A stretch of DNA of 64,000 nucleotides, from positions 434,001 to 498,000 of the forward strand of contig NZ_ABJZ02000005.1 of NCBI RefSeq assembly GCF_000181875.2. Direction: 5' to 3'. The notes under the pieces are model-generated. The model saw only the letters and a list, made by a program, of their open reading frames with translations. It was not told the origin of the DNA and did not search any database. The DNA is from [Borrelia] finlandensis. Lineage in GTDB: Bacteria > Spirochaetota > Spirochaetia > Borreliales > Borreliaceae. This document shows, one piece after another, positions 1-11,946 of this stretch. The position numbers and the translations under genes are program-made. The first letter of the stretch is position 1. Every line of letters starts with the position of its first letter.

Positions 1-2318
<2,318 letters not shown>

Positions 2319-2370
2319 ATATTTTTATCTTCCATCTCTATTTTGCCAATTTGTTTATGCAACATAAAAT

Positions 2371-2399
2371 AATATATATCTTTGTTTAATCCATGTCAA
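2371..2399 (-). promoter_or_regulatory. Promoter of the 23S rRNA unit
   Basis: On the minus strand a perfect -35 TTGACA (2394-2399), a 17-base spacer and a -10 TATATT (2371-2376) precede the 23S start by about 50 bases. This fits the 23S-5S genes being transcribed separately from 16S. Seen in sequence; use in the cell is inferred. Confidence 0.75.
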
Positions 2400-2522
2400 T
2401 ACTTATTACAATATTTTAATAAATAAATTTTCAAAAATACATTATAAGTAAAAAATTTATATTTTAAATAGAAAATCCTACTAAAAATAAATTAAATGGA
2501 TTAAACATTTAAATATAAATTA

Positions 2523-3362
2523 TTAATATTTAATATTAAGCTCAAAAAAATCAATTAAAAACCTAGCAACACCATCCTCATTATTACTAAATCTTGTTAT
2601 TTCATTCTTTGCTAAATTAATTTTAAGAAATTCATTGGCATTTTTCATTAAAACCCCTTTACCAAGATTTTTAAGCATTTCATAATCATTATTATTATCT
2701 CCAAAAGCTAAAACATCACACAATGGAATGCTTTCAAGAAAAGCAATATTTTTAATAGCATTATATTTGTTAGCATTAATATTGGTAACCTCTAATAAAT
2801 CTTTAGAAGAAAAAAACACTCTTGTGTCCTGAAAATCTTTACTTTTAATCTCATTGTCAAGTTTATTAAGAATTACCAAATCGTCACAATAATAAACAAT
2901 CTTAGAAACAGAATCAACGTTTAATTTAGTCAAATCTCCAATAATAACATTTAAGCCCAAATCCTTAATAAAATGTTTCATAATGGGGCTTTTAACATCT
3001 GCATTAGAATACCAAGTGTCAAAAGTATAAAGATTAACATCAACATTATCTGTATGTATCTTGAGAATTTCTTTTGCTAAGTCATAATTCATTGCATATC
3101 TAAAAATTAAATTTTCTTGCAAAAACACTTCAGCCCCATTCGCCGTTACAAGATAATTTTCATTAATACCAATTTCTTTTAATTGGCTCCTTATATTTTT
3201 AACTTCACTCAATCTTCTACCGGTTGCAATAATTATTTTAAAATCTTTCTTCAAAGCCAAAAAAACCTCAAGGGTTAAAAAGGCAATCTCATGGTTATTA
3301 TTCAACAAAGTGCCATCAAGGTCAAAAACCAGCATTTTATATCTTTTATAATTAGAATTCAT
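2523..3362 (-). CDS. HAD-superfamily (Cof-type) sugar phosphatase
   Basis: A 279-residue Cof/YidA-type haloacid dehalogenase-like hydrolase, expected to dephosphorylate small phosphorylated metabolites in the cytoplasm; the substrate is unknown. Motif I is DLDGT (nucleophile Asp14, acid/base Asp16), motif II is the ATGR near residue 47, and motif IV is FGDNNNDYEML near residue 230 with the Mg-binding Asp residues. The start has a GAGAG-like ribosome site; Met10, directly before the Rossmann strand, is an alternative. It lies between the glycosylase gene and 23S rRNA on the same strand, so it sits inside what is an uninterrupted rRNA operon in most bacteria. Confidence 0.9.
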   Translation of the reverse strand: MNSNYKRYKMLVFDLDGTLLNNNHEIAFLTLEVFLALKKDFKIIIATGRRLSEVKNIRSQLKEIGINENYLVTANGAEVFLQENLIFRYAMNYDLAKEILKIHTDNVDVNLYTFDTWYSNADVKSPIMKHFIKDLGLNVIIGDLTKLNVDSVSKIVYYCDDLVILNKLDNEIKSKDFQDTRVFFSSKDLLEVTNINANKYNAIKNIAFLESIPLCDVLAFGDNNNDYEMLKNLGKGVLMKNANEFLKINLAKNEITRFSNNEDGVARFLIDFFELNIKY

Positions 3363-3485
3363 ATATAAATCTCTCTTTTAAGATATACTATCACAAATAA
3401 TTTATTCTTAATAAATTATTCTTAAAGCATAAAATAATAAAATTTAATAATATTATATTTTTAAAAAAATATAATTAAATGAAAA

Positions 3486-4046
3486 TCAACGCCTTGAAAC
3501 AAATTTGTTATCTTTGATATAAAACCTCCAAAGCTTGTTTATATCACTCTCTTGTGCATAATCAATATTAATTCTTTTTGAACAAACTATATTAAAATCT
3601 AGATTCAAACCTCTTTGTAAAAAAAGCTCATTATTCCCAATAAGATCAACTTTATTAAAAGTTAAATCAATGTTTAAAAATTTTGTAAGTTTTCCAGGAC
3701 CATTAGTAAAAATGCTTTTCTCTCCCAATAATGGAGAAATAGGCTCTACACTTCTGATTAAAACAGCTTGAGGATTATTTTTATCTGAAGTCACAACGTT
3801 AAACATATAATGTATACCATATATTATATACACATAAAAATATCCCCCTATTCTATACATAGCATTCGTGCGATTTGTTATCTTGCCGCCATAAGAATGA
3901 CAAGCGCTATCTTTTATCCCCATATAAGCTTCCGTTTCAACAATTCTGGTAACTATTTCCTCTTTGTCGATCTTTCTGATCAACAAATTACCAAGCAATA
4001 ACTTTGCAACGGTAGTAGCATCTTGCAAAAAAAAATATCGATCCAT
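3486..4046 (-). CDS. mpg: 3-methyladenine DNA glycosylase, AAG/MPG family
   Basis: A 186-residue alkyladenine DNA glycosylase that removes alkylated and deaminated purines to start base excision repair. Family landmarks are in order: RIVETEAYMG (with the catalytic Glu), DSACHSYGGKITNRTNAMYR, the YVYIIYGIHYMFNVV core, then AVLIRSVEP and NGPGKLTKFLNI. The length is close to that of compact bacterial members. The last 30 residues are lysine-rich and poorly conserved. It is encoded on the same strand as the downstream HAD gene with a 123-base gap, and both are placed between the 16S and 23S genes. Confidence 0.93.
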   Translation of the reverse strand: MDRYFFLQDATTVAKLLLGNLLIRKIDKEEIVTRIVETEAYMGIKDSACHSYGGKITNRTNAMYRIGGYFYVYIIYGIHYMFNVVTSDKNNPQAVLIRSVEPISPLLGEKSIFTNGPGKLTKFLNIDLTFNKVDLIGNNELFLQRGLNLDFNIVCSKRINIDYAQESDINKLWRFYIKDNKFVSRR

Positions 4047-4193
4047 AAACTCAATTTTAAAACAAGATAATAATAATAATTACCAAAACACACATGTAAA
4101 ACATAAAAACATATTGCCCAGAATAAAAATAAAAACTAAAATCATTTAATCACCCAATAAATACATATTTTAATAAATTCTTGGTTAGTTAAT

Positions 4194-4224
4194 AAATTTT
4201 TTTGATTAAAAATCAAAAAAATTT
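4194..4224. terminator. Bidirectional hairpin with A/T-run arms
   Basis: Two perfectly complementary 14-base arms (4194-4207 and 4211-4224) around a 3-base loop. The arms contain runs of seven T or seven A, so the hairpin has the shape of an intrinsic terminator on either strand, although it lacks a GC-rich stem. Read on the minus strand it could stop transcription from 16S/tRNA-Ala before mpg. Structure is seen; the terminator role is inferred. Confidence 0.5.
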
Positions 4225-4328
4225 AAGAAGTTGAACTAGTTTAACTTAAATCAGCTTATATGAAAATGCTAATCTAAAATATAAAATATCGAACATTGAC
4301 AAATATATAAAAAATTATAAACTATATG

Positions 4329-4367
4329 CAATATCTCTTATATCTTGAAAAGATATAAGAGATATTG
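4329..4367. repeat. 18-bp perfect inverted repeat touching the tRNA-Ile -35 box
   Basis: Arms 4329-4346 and 4350-4367 pair without a mismatch around a 3-base loop GAA. The right arm runs into the -35 box TTGACA (4365-4370) of the tRNA-Ile promoter. It could be an operator, a transcription terminator for minus-strand rRNA transcripts, or both. No U-run follows on the plus strand. Confidence 0.7.
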
Positions 4368-4393
4368 ACAAAATCATAAGATTTAAATAAAAT
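4365..4393 (+). promoter_or_regulatory. Promoter of tRNA-Ile
   Basis: TTGACA (4365-4370), a 17-base spacer and TAAAAT (4388-4393), ending 23 bases before the mature tRNA. It is close to a consensus sigma-70 promoter and supports independent transcription of tRNA-Ile on the plus strand. Confidence 0.8.
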
Positions 4394-4416
4394 TTGTAAA
4401 GAATTGATATGCTTAG

Positions 4417-4490
4417 GGGATCATAGCTCAGGTGGTTAGAGCGCAGGTCTGATAAACCTGAGGTCGGATGTTCAACTCATCCTGGTCCCA
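4417..4490 (+). tRNA. ileT: tRNA-Ile (GAT anticodon)
   Basis: A 74-base cloverleaf: acceptor GGGATCA pairs with TGGTCCC, the anticodon loop reads CTGATAA with anticodon GAT, and the T loop is TTCAACT. It reads ATC/ATT. CCA is not encoded. In most bacteria this tRNA lies in the 16S-23S spacer on the rRNA strand; here it is on the opposite strand to 16S, tRNA-Ala and 23S, with its own promoter. Confidence 0.96.
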
Positions 4491-4504
4491 ATGTATTCCA
4501 TTGT

Positions 4505-5110
4505 TTTAAGGGCGGCAGTACTGCTTTAAGCTATAATTAATAAGAAAGACAAAAATTTATTCAATTTCTATATTAAGGAATATAAGATTACTAACGATTC
4601 CAACTTTATAGCACTGAGTGTCGGGCAAATCCAAACTGAAATCTGTTTTATAGTATTTTGCTTAGCTTTTTTGGGTTATTGCTGCAAACTTGTAACCTAA
4701 AACATAAGAGCGATGACGATTTAATGTAACTCTTATCTTCCTTCAACTTATAACTGGCAGTCTTATCCGAATCCCTACCACTAAATACTGACAACGATAA
4801 CAAGGGCTTTGGCTCGCTACAATACTTGTCCTTCTCTCAGACATCACACTTAGTAATCTACATTATTTCCTAACTAAAAACTATTTACTAAATGCAGATC
4901 GTTTATAAAATAGGCTGCTGAAAAATATAATCCTGCTTGATCCTTGTGCTTTAGTGAAACAACTTTGGATTTTATCTAAAGCTTGCTTTCGCTTCTAGAC
5001 ATTCTTATTAATATCAATAGATCCCAACTTAACCCAGAAATTTTAACTTCCTCTGTTTCACATTCCAACAATTACTTTAACAAAGTTACTTAAAAACATA
5101 CTTAATTACA
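4505..5110 (-). pseudogene. Decayed partial 16S rRNA copy
   Basis: This stretch between tRNA-Ile and tRNA-Ala is collinear with part of the intact 16S gene (about 5519-6300) in the same orientation. Matching blocks in order on the plus strand include GGGCGG (4511), ATTACTAACGATTCCAACTT near 4588 against the 16S block ATTACTAGCGATTCCAACTT, a long block around 4690-4830 containing GGCAGTCTTATC and GATAACAAGGG, TAATCCTGCTTG near 4930 against TAATCCTGTTTG, and CAGAAATTTTAACTTCCTCT near 5035 against CAGAAATTCTAACTTCCTCT. About 200 bases are missing in the middle, and many substitutions break conserved decoding-region bases, so it cannot be a working rRNA. It looks like the relic of a duplicated 16S gene. 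Confidence 0.88.
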
Positions 5111-5129
5111 ATTTAGGGCATAAGCCCAA

Positions 5130-5203
5130 TGGAGGTTAAGGGACTCGAACCCTTGACCCTCGGCTTGCAAAGCCGATGCTCTAGCCAACTGAGCTAAACC
5201 CCC
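5130..5203 (-). tRNA. alaT: tRNA-Ala (TGC anticodon)
   Basis: A 74-base cloverleaf on the minus strand, starting GGGGGTT with partner AACCTCC; the anticodon loop contains TGC. It decodes GCN Ala codons. It follows 16S rRNA by about 180 bases on the same strand and is probably processed from the 16S transcript. Confidence 0.96.
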
Positions 5204-5381
5204 AAAATGACCTAAAATTAAGTCTAAGTCTAATAAAGCTATTTAATATCAACAATAAAAAATTTAATACATAAACTTCTCTTAAACTTACAGAAATAAC
5301 ACTGGTTTTAAAAACTCTCTTATCAAAAGAAAAGAGTAGGGAAGAGTTAATGGAATTAGCCTTAGTTTATCTTTCTCTTAG

Positions 5382-6918
<1,537 letters not shown>

Positions 6919-7026
6919 TTATTTTTTTATTTAAAAAAATTAACAGGTTTTGTTTATTCTTTTGGCTTTTAACCTTACTTAACTCTTCCCTTCTCTCATC
7001 TTCCAATAATCATTTCAACCTTTAAT

Positions 7027-7056
7027 ACTTTAACAAAAGAAGAATCATATTGTCAA
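7027..7056 (-). promoter_or_regulatory. Promoter of the 16S rRNA-tRNA-Ala unit
   Basis: Minus-strand TTGACA (7051-7056) with an 18-base spacer to TAAAGT (7027-7032), about 110 bases upstream of mature 16S. The -35 box is perfect; the -10 box is weaker, so its exact position is less sure. Confidence 0.6.
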
Positions 7057-7127
7057 TACCTTTGCATTATTTTTATTAATATAAAATGTAAAAAAATAAA
7101 TTTTATTAATAAACCGCAATAAAAGCA

Positions 7128-7676
7128 TTAACAGCCACACTTTTCATTAGCAGGTAAAGTTGTAAAAATTTTTTTTAATTTATTTCCCAATTTAGCTTTT
7201 AAATAATCAAAAAAGGTTCTGAAATTTTCATTATCTCCTTTAAACTTAATCCACAATTCTTTAAAGGTTAAAATTCCTTCCCTAAGATCCTTGTAATTGG
7301 AAAAAGCAGCAGTACAGTCGCTATACATTAAATTATAAAAATCAGAATCTTGTTTATCTTTAAAAAAATCTATACTTGGTATTTTCTTGGCAAAGGCGAA
7401 TCCTCTCTCATAAGCCGTGCCAGAATCAACATAATTAACCAAGGCTAAAACAATATCGCTACTAACTAACTCTTTTAAATCTATTTCTCTTATCTTCTCC
7501 CTTATATCTCTATTTGCAAACTTATAATCAACCTTCTCAAGCAATCCCATCTTTTTGACAGCATGATGCTCTGGAGAAAATACTTCTAAATTAAACTCTT
7601 CAAGAAATTTCAAAACCTCATCCCTTAGTTTAATTTCCTCTTCCTTAAAAAATGGAGAGGCTAAATAAATCTTCAT
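7128..7676 (-). CDS. Nucleoside 2-deoxyribosyltransferase-like protein
   Basis: A 182-residue protein of the nucleoside 2-deoxyribosyltransferase family, which exchanges the base on 2'-deoxynucleosides in purine/pyrimidine salvage. It opens with KIYLASPFF, has FSPEHHAV near residue 36, and carries the family core DSGTAYERGFAFA with the Glu expected to form the covalent sugar intermediate. The C-terminal 50 residues are specific to this protein and end in CGC. The ATG at 7676 is chosen because an AGGGG site lies just upstream; a TTG five codons earlier is less likely. Salvage suits a host-dependent spirochaete that cannot make purines; substrate preference is not deducible. Confidence 0.82.
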   Translation of the reverse strand: MKIYLASPFFKEEEIKLRDEVLKFLEEFNLEVFSPEHHAVKKMGLLEKVDYKFANRDIREKIREIDLKELVSSDIVLALVNYVDSGTAYERGFAFAKKIPSIDFFKDKQDSDFYNLMYSDCTAAFSNYKDLREGILTFKELWIKFKGDNENFRTFFDYLKAKLGNKLKKIFTTLPANEKCGC

Positions 7677-7770
7677 AAAAACCCCTATCAAAATTCAAGT
7701 ATAACACAATAAATCAATCGGGTAAAATCAAGAATAAATAAATTTTTAAAATCTAAGTAGAAAACATTTA

Positions 7771-8445
7771 TTATGAACGACTTCTGCTGACTAGAATAGT
7801 AAACTCTCCTTTAACCTTCTCCTTGCTCGATTCAAAATATTTTTTTAATTCTAAAGGTTTGCCAATTTGATATTCTTCATAAATTTTTGTCATCTCGCGA
7901 CCAATAAGAACCTTTGCATCTAAACTAACAGAAGAAATTTCAACAAGCAATTTCAAAATTCTATGACCAGATTCAAGCAGAACAAAAGCATCTCCCCTTT
8001 TATATAGCTCAGCAATTCTTTTAAATCTTTTAAGACCTTTGTTAGGCAAAAATCCCTCAAAAAACACTGATTTATCTCTAAAAGGATTAACACTTACAAT
8101 TGTATTAAAAGAACTTACTCCAGGAATTGGACAAACCTTGTATCCCCCTCTAAAAGCAGCAGCAACTAATAAGCTACCCGGATCACTAAGCCCCGGAGTA
8201 CCAGCATCGCTAACAAAAGCAACAGAATTTTCTTTTGCCAAATAATCCAATAGCAAGCTTATCTTTTTGCTTTCTGTTACGGCATTACAAGAAATCATTT
8301 TTTTATTAATTTTATATCGAGACAAAAGTTTGCTAGTGACTCTCGTATCTTCCGCAAAGATAACATTTACCGATTTTAAAACATCAATTGCTCTATAGGT
8401 AATATCTTCTAAATTGCCTATTGGCGTACCAACAATATATAACAC
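7771..8445 (-). CDS. rsmI: 16S rRNA 2'-O-methyltransferase RsmI
   Basis: A 224-residue SAM-dependent tetrapyrrole-methylase-fold enzyme that 2'-O-methylates C1402 of 16S rRNA in the ribosome decoding centre. Landmarks: LYIVGTPIGNLEDITYRA at the N-terminus, FAEDTRVTSKLL, VSDAGTPGLSDPG (the SAM-binding loop) and IPGVSSF. The GTG at 8445 gives the usual family start right before LYIVGTP, with AAAGGAG nearby but very close; an upstream TTG at 8472 would add nine residues and cannot be excluded. It is close to 16S rRNA, its substrate gene. Confidence 0.9.
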   Translation of the reverse strand: MLYIVGTPIGNLEDITYRAIDVLKSVNVIFAEDTRVTSKLLSRYKINKKMISCNAVTESKKISLLLDYLAKENSVAFVSDAGTPGLSDPGSLLVAAAFRGGYKVCPIPGVSSFNTIVSVNPFRDKSVFFEGFLPNKGLKRFKRIAELYKRGDAFVLLESGHRILKLLVEISSVSLDAKVLIGREMTKIYEEYQIGKPLELKKYFESSKEKVKGEFTILVSRSRS

Positions 8446-8656
8446 AGCTCCTTTTAATTCCTCCAAAACCAAAAATGAATAAAATATATTAAAAGCATTT
8501 TTCTTAATGATAAAAATCTAAAACCTTTTACTCACCAAATACAAGAATAAGGCATAAGCCATATTTTATATGTCTATCAAAATACTTGCTTTTGTATTAT
8601 ATTTAGTTATATCATTAAGTATTAATGATTAAAAAGTTAAAAGAAAGGGAAAATTT

Positions 8657-8974
8657 ATGTTTGCATTAATTAGAAAAATATTTATGATCTATTTTCTATG
8701 CATTACTCTTGCAGGTTTTGCCATGATTTTTATTGACAGCAAATTTACCGAACAGCCTGATGTTAAAGAAAATCAAAGCAAAATTAATCAACATACAATT
8801 GAACCCAATTTAATCATGTTTACATCTTCTATAGGAGGATTTTTAGGTGTTTATGCTGGAATTTGGATCTTTAACTATGACAAAAGCAATTTTTACCTAA
8901 ATTGGGGAAATTTAATAATATTAATATACAACATAGCCCTAATTATCACTGTCTACTCAAAGTCACATAGTTAG
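8657..8974 (+). CDS. Small membrane protein, function unknown
   Basis: A 105-residue protein I cannot assign to a family. It has three hydrophobic segments (about residues 8-26, 52-72 and 82-99) with a polar stretch at 33-48, so it is probably an inner-membrane protein. A good ribosome site (GAAAGGG) lies seven bases before the ATG. It is a single gene on the plus strand, between two minus-strand genes, with an AT-rich likely promoter region at 8580-8640. Confidence 0.75.
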   Translation: MFALIRKIFMIYFLCITLAGFAMIFIDSKFTEQPDVKENQSKINQHTIEPNLIMFTSSIGGFLGVYAGIWIFNYDKSNFYLNWGNLIILIYNIALIITVYSKSHS

Positions 8975-9003
8975 CTAAAATATGGCTCAATTATTTTCAT
9001 AAT

Positions 9004-9393
9004 TTATAAATTATTGACTATAATACCTCTTTTAATCATATACTTATAAACCTCTTCAGGATTTTCTAAGCTTTCAATCAAGCTTTCTGCCCTGTCATTT
9101 ATTTTTTCTACCAATTTTTTATAAGTCACTTTTATTCCTCTACTTTCTAAAAAATCCTTTGCAGGTTGAGAAACAACCCCGGCTTGAACATTTTGAAGCC
9201 CTATATTATAAATAATAACGGCTGCTGCCTTGCCCACAACTTTATCATAAATTTCAAGTCCTTCTTTATTCTGGATATACTTATTGATAAAATTATCTAC
9301 TTCTAAAAGAGGCTTCAATCCTCTTTCCATATTAGAATAAAGTATTTTATGATCTTTAAACAACCTTAATGTTGGATTCAAGCCTGATATCAT
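9004..9393 (-). CDS. DUF1893 protein, deaminase-like fold
   Basis: A 129-residue protein resembling the DUF1893/TM1506 family. The pattern ERGLKPLLE near residue 23, DKVVGKAAAVIIYNIG near 50, VQAGVVSQPAKDFLESRGIKVTY near 68 and the closing KL.E.I.R segment fits family members as I remember them. That family was structurally related to the cytidine-deaminase fold, but it lacks a clear zinc-binding HxE/CxxC set, and none is visible here. Cellular role unknown. Single gene on the minus strand, ending 30 bases from the convergent membrane protein gene. Confidence 0.72.
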   Translation of the reverse strand: MISGLNPTLRLFKDHKILYSNMERGLKPLLEVDNFINKYIQNKEGLEIYDKVVGKAAAVIIYNIGLQNVQAGVVSQPAKDFLESRGIKVTYKKLVEKINDRAESLIESLENPEEVYKYMIKRGIIVNNL

Positions 9394-9506
9394 TTTTACC
9401 TCTTTTCTGGATATTTATAAAAATCAATAATAAAAACAAACACTATTAATAATATACATAAACAATAAATACTGCAATATCTAAAAAGATAGTATACTTA
9501 CGTTAT

Positions 9507-10112
9507 ATGATATTTGTGCCAAAAAACAATAGTAATTCTAAAATTGAAATAAAGAAGTCCATCTTTGTTTCATATATTTTTAATATTGAAAAAAAAGACG
9601 ATATAAATAAAACTATTAAAAAATACAAAATAAAATTTAAAAATGCTACTCATGTAGTTTATGGATTTAGAATCGGAAACAAAAACTCATTTCTAAATGG
9701 AATGAGTGATGATCGAGAACCTAATTTAACAGCTGGAAAGCCTACATTGGATGCCATAATACATAACAATTTAACTGATACTTTAATAATCACATTGCGA
9801 TATTTTGGAGGCACTTTGCTTGGTAGAGGGGGATTAATCAAAGCATATTACAAGTCTGCCAAAGAAGTCATTAATAATACATCCACAATGGAAAAAGAAG
9901 AATTAGAAATTTTAAGCTTAAATTTAACTTACAACCAATACAATTCATTATTAAAAATGAAAAATAAACTTGAAATAGAAATAATAGACTCAAACTTTTC
10001 AAACAAAATAAACACTTCAATTAAATTCAAAACAAAAAATAAACAAAAAATATCGGAATTTTTTATAGAAAATGGCTTAATTCAAGAAATTTTAAAGTTT
10101 AATAAAGAATAA
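9507..10112 (+). CDS. yigZ: YigZ/IMPACT family protein
   Basis: A 201-residue UPF0029 (YigZ/IMPACT) protein. The N-terminal domain shows KSIFVSYIF, ATHVVYGFRIG, SDDREPNLTAGKP and the signature ITLRYFGGTLLGRGGLIKAY (residues about 92-111); the C-terminal part is the weaker DUF1949-like ferredoxin-like half. Eukaryotic IMPACT regulates translation through GCN1, but the bacterial role is not settled. It is on the plus strand, ahead of parA, and has A-rich codon use typical of the lagging strand here. Confidence 0.88.
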   Translation: MIFVPKNNSNSKIEIKKSIFVSYIFNIEKKDDINKTIKKYKIKFKNATHVVYGFRIGNKNSFLNGMSDDREPNLTAGKPTLDAIIHNNLTDTLIITLRYFGGTLLGRGGLIKAYYKSAKEVINNTSTMEKEELEILSLNLTYNQYNSLLKMKNKLEIEIIDSNFSNKINTSIKFKTKNKQKISEFFIENGLIQEILKFNKE

Positions 10113-10221
10113 TATGCATGTCAAATAATCAAATATTTAAAAACTAATTTAAAATATTATTATTTTTATCATTTATGTTTTAAAATATAAAAACAAAACC
10201 AAATAAAAAGAGAAAATTTAT

Positions 10222-10974
10222 ATGAAAATAATATCTGTAATCAATCAAAAAGGGGGCGTAGGAAAAACCACAAGCGCCATTAATATTTCTTATTCAATGA
10301 CCCTGCTTAATAAAAAAATTCTTCTAATAGATATTGATTCGCAAGGAAACTCCACTAGCGGCACGAATACCTCGGAGCATATAGCCGAAAAATCAAGCTA
10401 TGAACTTATTAACAAAAAAATAAAGGTCAAACCCTTAAATCATTTTGGATTAGACATAATTCCTTCTAGTATTAAATTAGCTTTGCTTGAAAAAGAATTA
10501 ATAAATGAACTTTCAAGAGAAAATTTTTTAAAAAATGCATTAACACTGTATGAAAAAGATAAATATGATTTTATTATTATCGACTGCCCCCCCACACTTT
10601 CAATATTAACTATAAATGCCCTTATTGCAAGCAATTACTTGTTAATACCAATTGAAACGGAATTTTTTGCATTTGAAGGCATAAATCAACTAATAGATAC
10701 AATAAATACTGTAAAGCAAATAAATAAAAATTTAGAGATTGCGGGTGTTTTTATAAACAAATACGACATAAGGAACAAAAGTAAAGAAAAATATGTAAAC
10801 TCGCTAAAAAAAGTTTTTAAAGAAAAACTTTTAAATACAAAAATAAGGAAAAATATAACTATTTCAAAATCCCAAGAAGCAAAAATGCCTGTATATGAAT
10901 ATGAAAAAGAAAGCAATGCTGCAAAAGATTTTTTAGAGCTCTCAAAAGAGATAATAAACAAAATTAAGGAATAG
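10222..10974 (+). CDS. parA: Chromosome partitioning ATPase ParA/Soj
   Basis: A 250-residue ParA/Soj ATPase that works with ParB and parS in origin segregation. It has the deviant Walker A KGGVGKTTSAIN at residues 10-21, the switch DIDSQGNST near 38 and the Walker B IIIDCPPTLS near 115. It lacks the N-terminal DNA-binding helix-turn-helix domain of plasmid type Ia ParA, as is normal for chromosomal ParA. The next gene starts three bases after its stop, so the two are a pair. It is separated from parB, which is convergent, by that gene; most bacteria have a parAB operon. Confidence 0.93.
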   Translation: MKIISVINQKGGVGKTTSAINISYSMTLLNKKILLIDIDSQGNSTSGTNTSEHIAEKSSYELINKKIKVKPLNHFGLDIIPSSIKLALLEKELINELSRENFLKNALTLYEKDKYDFIIIDCPPTLSILTINALIASNYLLIPIETEFFAFEGINQLIDTINTVKQINKNLEIAGVFINKYDIRNKSKEKYVNSLKKVFKEKLLNTKIRKNITISKSQEAKMPVYEYEKESNAAKDFLELSKEIINKIKE

Positions 10975-10976
10975 CC

Positions 10977-11690
10977 ATGTCTGACAATTTAGAAACTTTA
11001 ATGTTTCTAATGGGTAAAAAATTAGAAACATCTTTAAACAATTCAGAAAATACTGAAAAAAAAGAAATTATTTCGATTGAAAGAAAAAACTTTGACTACA
11101 ATAAGCTAGATAAAGATATTTCTGATTTTTTAAAAAAAAAGCAATATGAAATTTTCAATATTTTCAACAACACTTATACAAAAATTGGAAAGATACTTAA
11201 AGACGCACAAGACAAATTAAAAGGAAACAATCAATATAACGGGCTTTTTTATCAGTGGTTCAAAAGCATGGGATTTAAAAAAGACAAGGTTTACGCTTTA
11301 ATATCAAGATACAATCTGCTTGTCGAAAATTCCGACAAGCAGCTCACTATAGAAAAATTACCTTTATCATTATCATATGAAATATCTAAAAAATCTTGTC
11401 CCCCTATTTTAAAAACCGAAGTTTTAAATGGCAAAATAAATTCTTTAAAAGAATTTAAAATTGTTTATAAAAAAAGTTTTGATTTAAAGGATACGCGCAA
11501 ACCATTACTTAAAAAAAACGAAAAATATGAAAATGACATAAAAGAAGTATTAGATTTTATATTAAAAAATATAATAGAATTTAAAAATATCGAATTTAAC
11601 AAATTAAGACAAGAAAACTTAAAATTATTTTTAAATTCTATTTTAGAAATAAAGAAAAAAATAAAATATATTAAAAATAATTCTATTTAA
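10977..11690 (+). CDS. Partition-associated protein, possible DNA-binding
   Basis: A 237-residue protein not firmly recognised. It is rich in Lys, Asn and Ile. Residues about 55-115 (KIGKILKDAQDKL, FYQWFKSMGFKKDKVYALIS) look like an all-helical segment with a helix-turn-helix-like part, followed by LPLSLSYEISK; this pattern recalls partition or replication accessory proteins encoded next to parA on Borrelia plasmids and DUF3102-type proteins. It begins three bases after parA, which argues for a role in segregation. That link is inference from position and a weak pattern. A terminator hairpin follows at 11706. Confidence 0.7.
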   Translation: MSDNLETLMFLMGKKLETSLNNSENTEKKEIISIERKNFDYNKLDKDISDFLKKKQYEIFNIFNNTYTKIGKILKDAQDKLKGNNQYNGLFYQWFKSMGFKKDKVYALISRYNLLVENSDKQLTIEKLPLSLSYEISKKSCPPILKTEVLNGKINSLKEFKIVYKKSFDLKDTRKPLLKKNEKYENDIKEVLDFILKNIIEFKNIEFNKLRQENLKLFLNSILEIKKKIKYIKNNSI

Positions 11691-11705
11691 ATTTACAGCT
11701 GCACT

Positions 11706-11745
11706 AATAAGAATATATAAATATATTCTTATTGTTCATTTTTTA
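11706..11745. terminator. Hairpin terminator between convergent genes
   Basis: Perfect 12-base arms (11706-11717 and 11722-11733) with a 4-base loop, followed on the plus strand by GTTCATTTTTT. It lies just after the parA-partner gene and before convergent parB, so it can end the parA transcript. It is AT-rich, like most terminators in this window. Confidence 0.6.
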
Positions 11746-11946
11746 AATATTAATTTTTTTTACTTTTAAATTTAACTACAAATAACAAAATATAAACTTT
11801 GCCCTTTTTTTAAAGCCCAATATTTCTTTATAGAAACTAAACAATTTTAAAATAAGCTTAAAAAATATTGTGACAAATACCTAGAAATAAAAATGCTCAT
11901 AAAATTAAGAAAAGATATTTTACAATCTTTAAATTATAAAAACAAT

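Larger units (their letters stand above)
4047..4416. other. Intergenic stretch with two hairpins and the tRNA-Ile promoter
   Basis: A 370-base AT-rich gap between the divergent mpg and tRNA-Ile genes. It contains two near-perfect inverted repeats (4194-4224 and 4329-4367) and the tRNA-Ile promoter (4365-4393). A second TTGACA at about 4297 lacks a well-spaced -10. No credible coding sequence was found; the open frame 3964-4149 is a shadow of mpg running into the gap. Confidence 0.6.

Noticed and set aside
3964..4149. Open frame starting inside mpg and running into the gap
   Set aside because: Antisense shadow of mpg with low-complexity Asn/Lys codons and no ribosome site.
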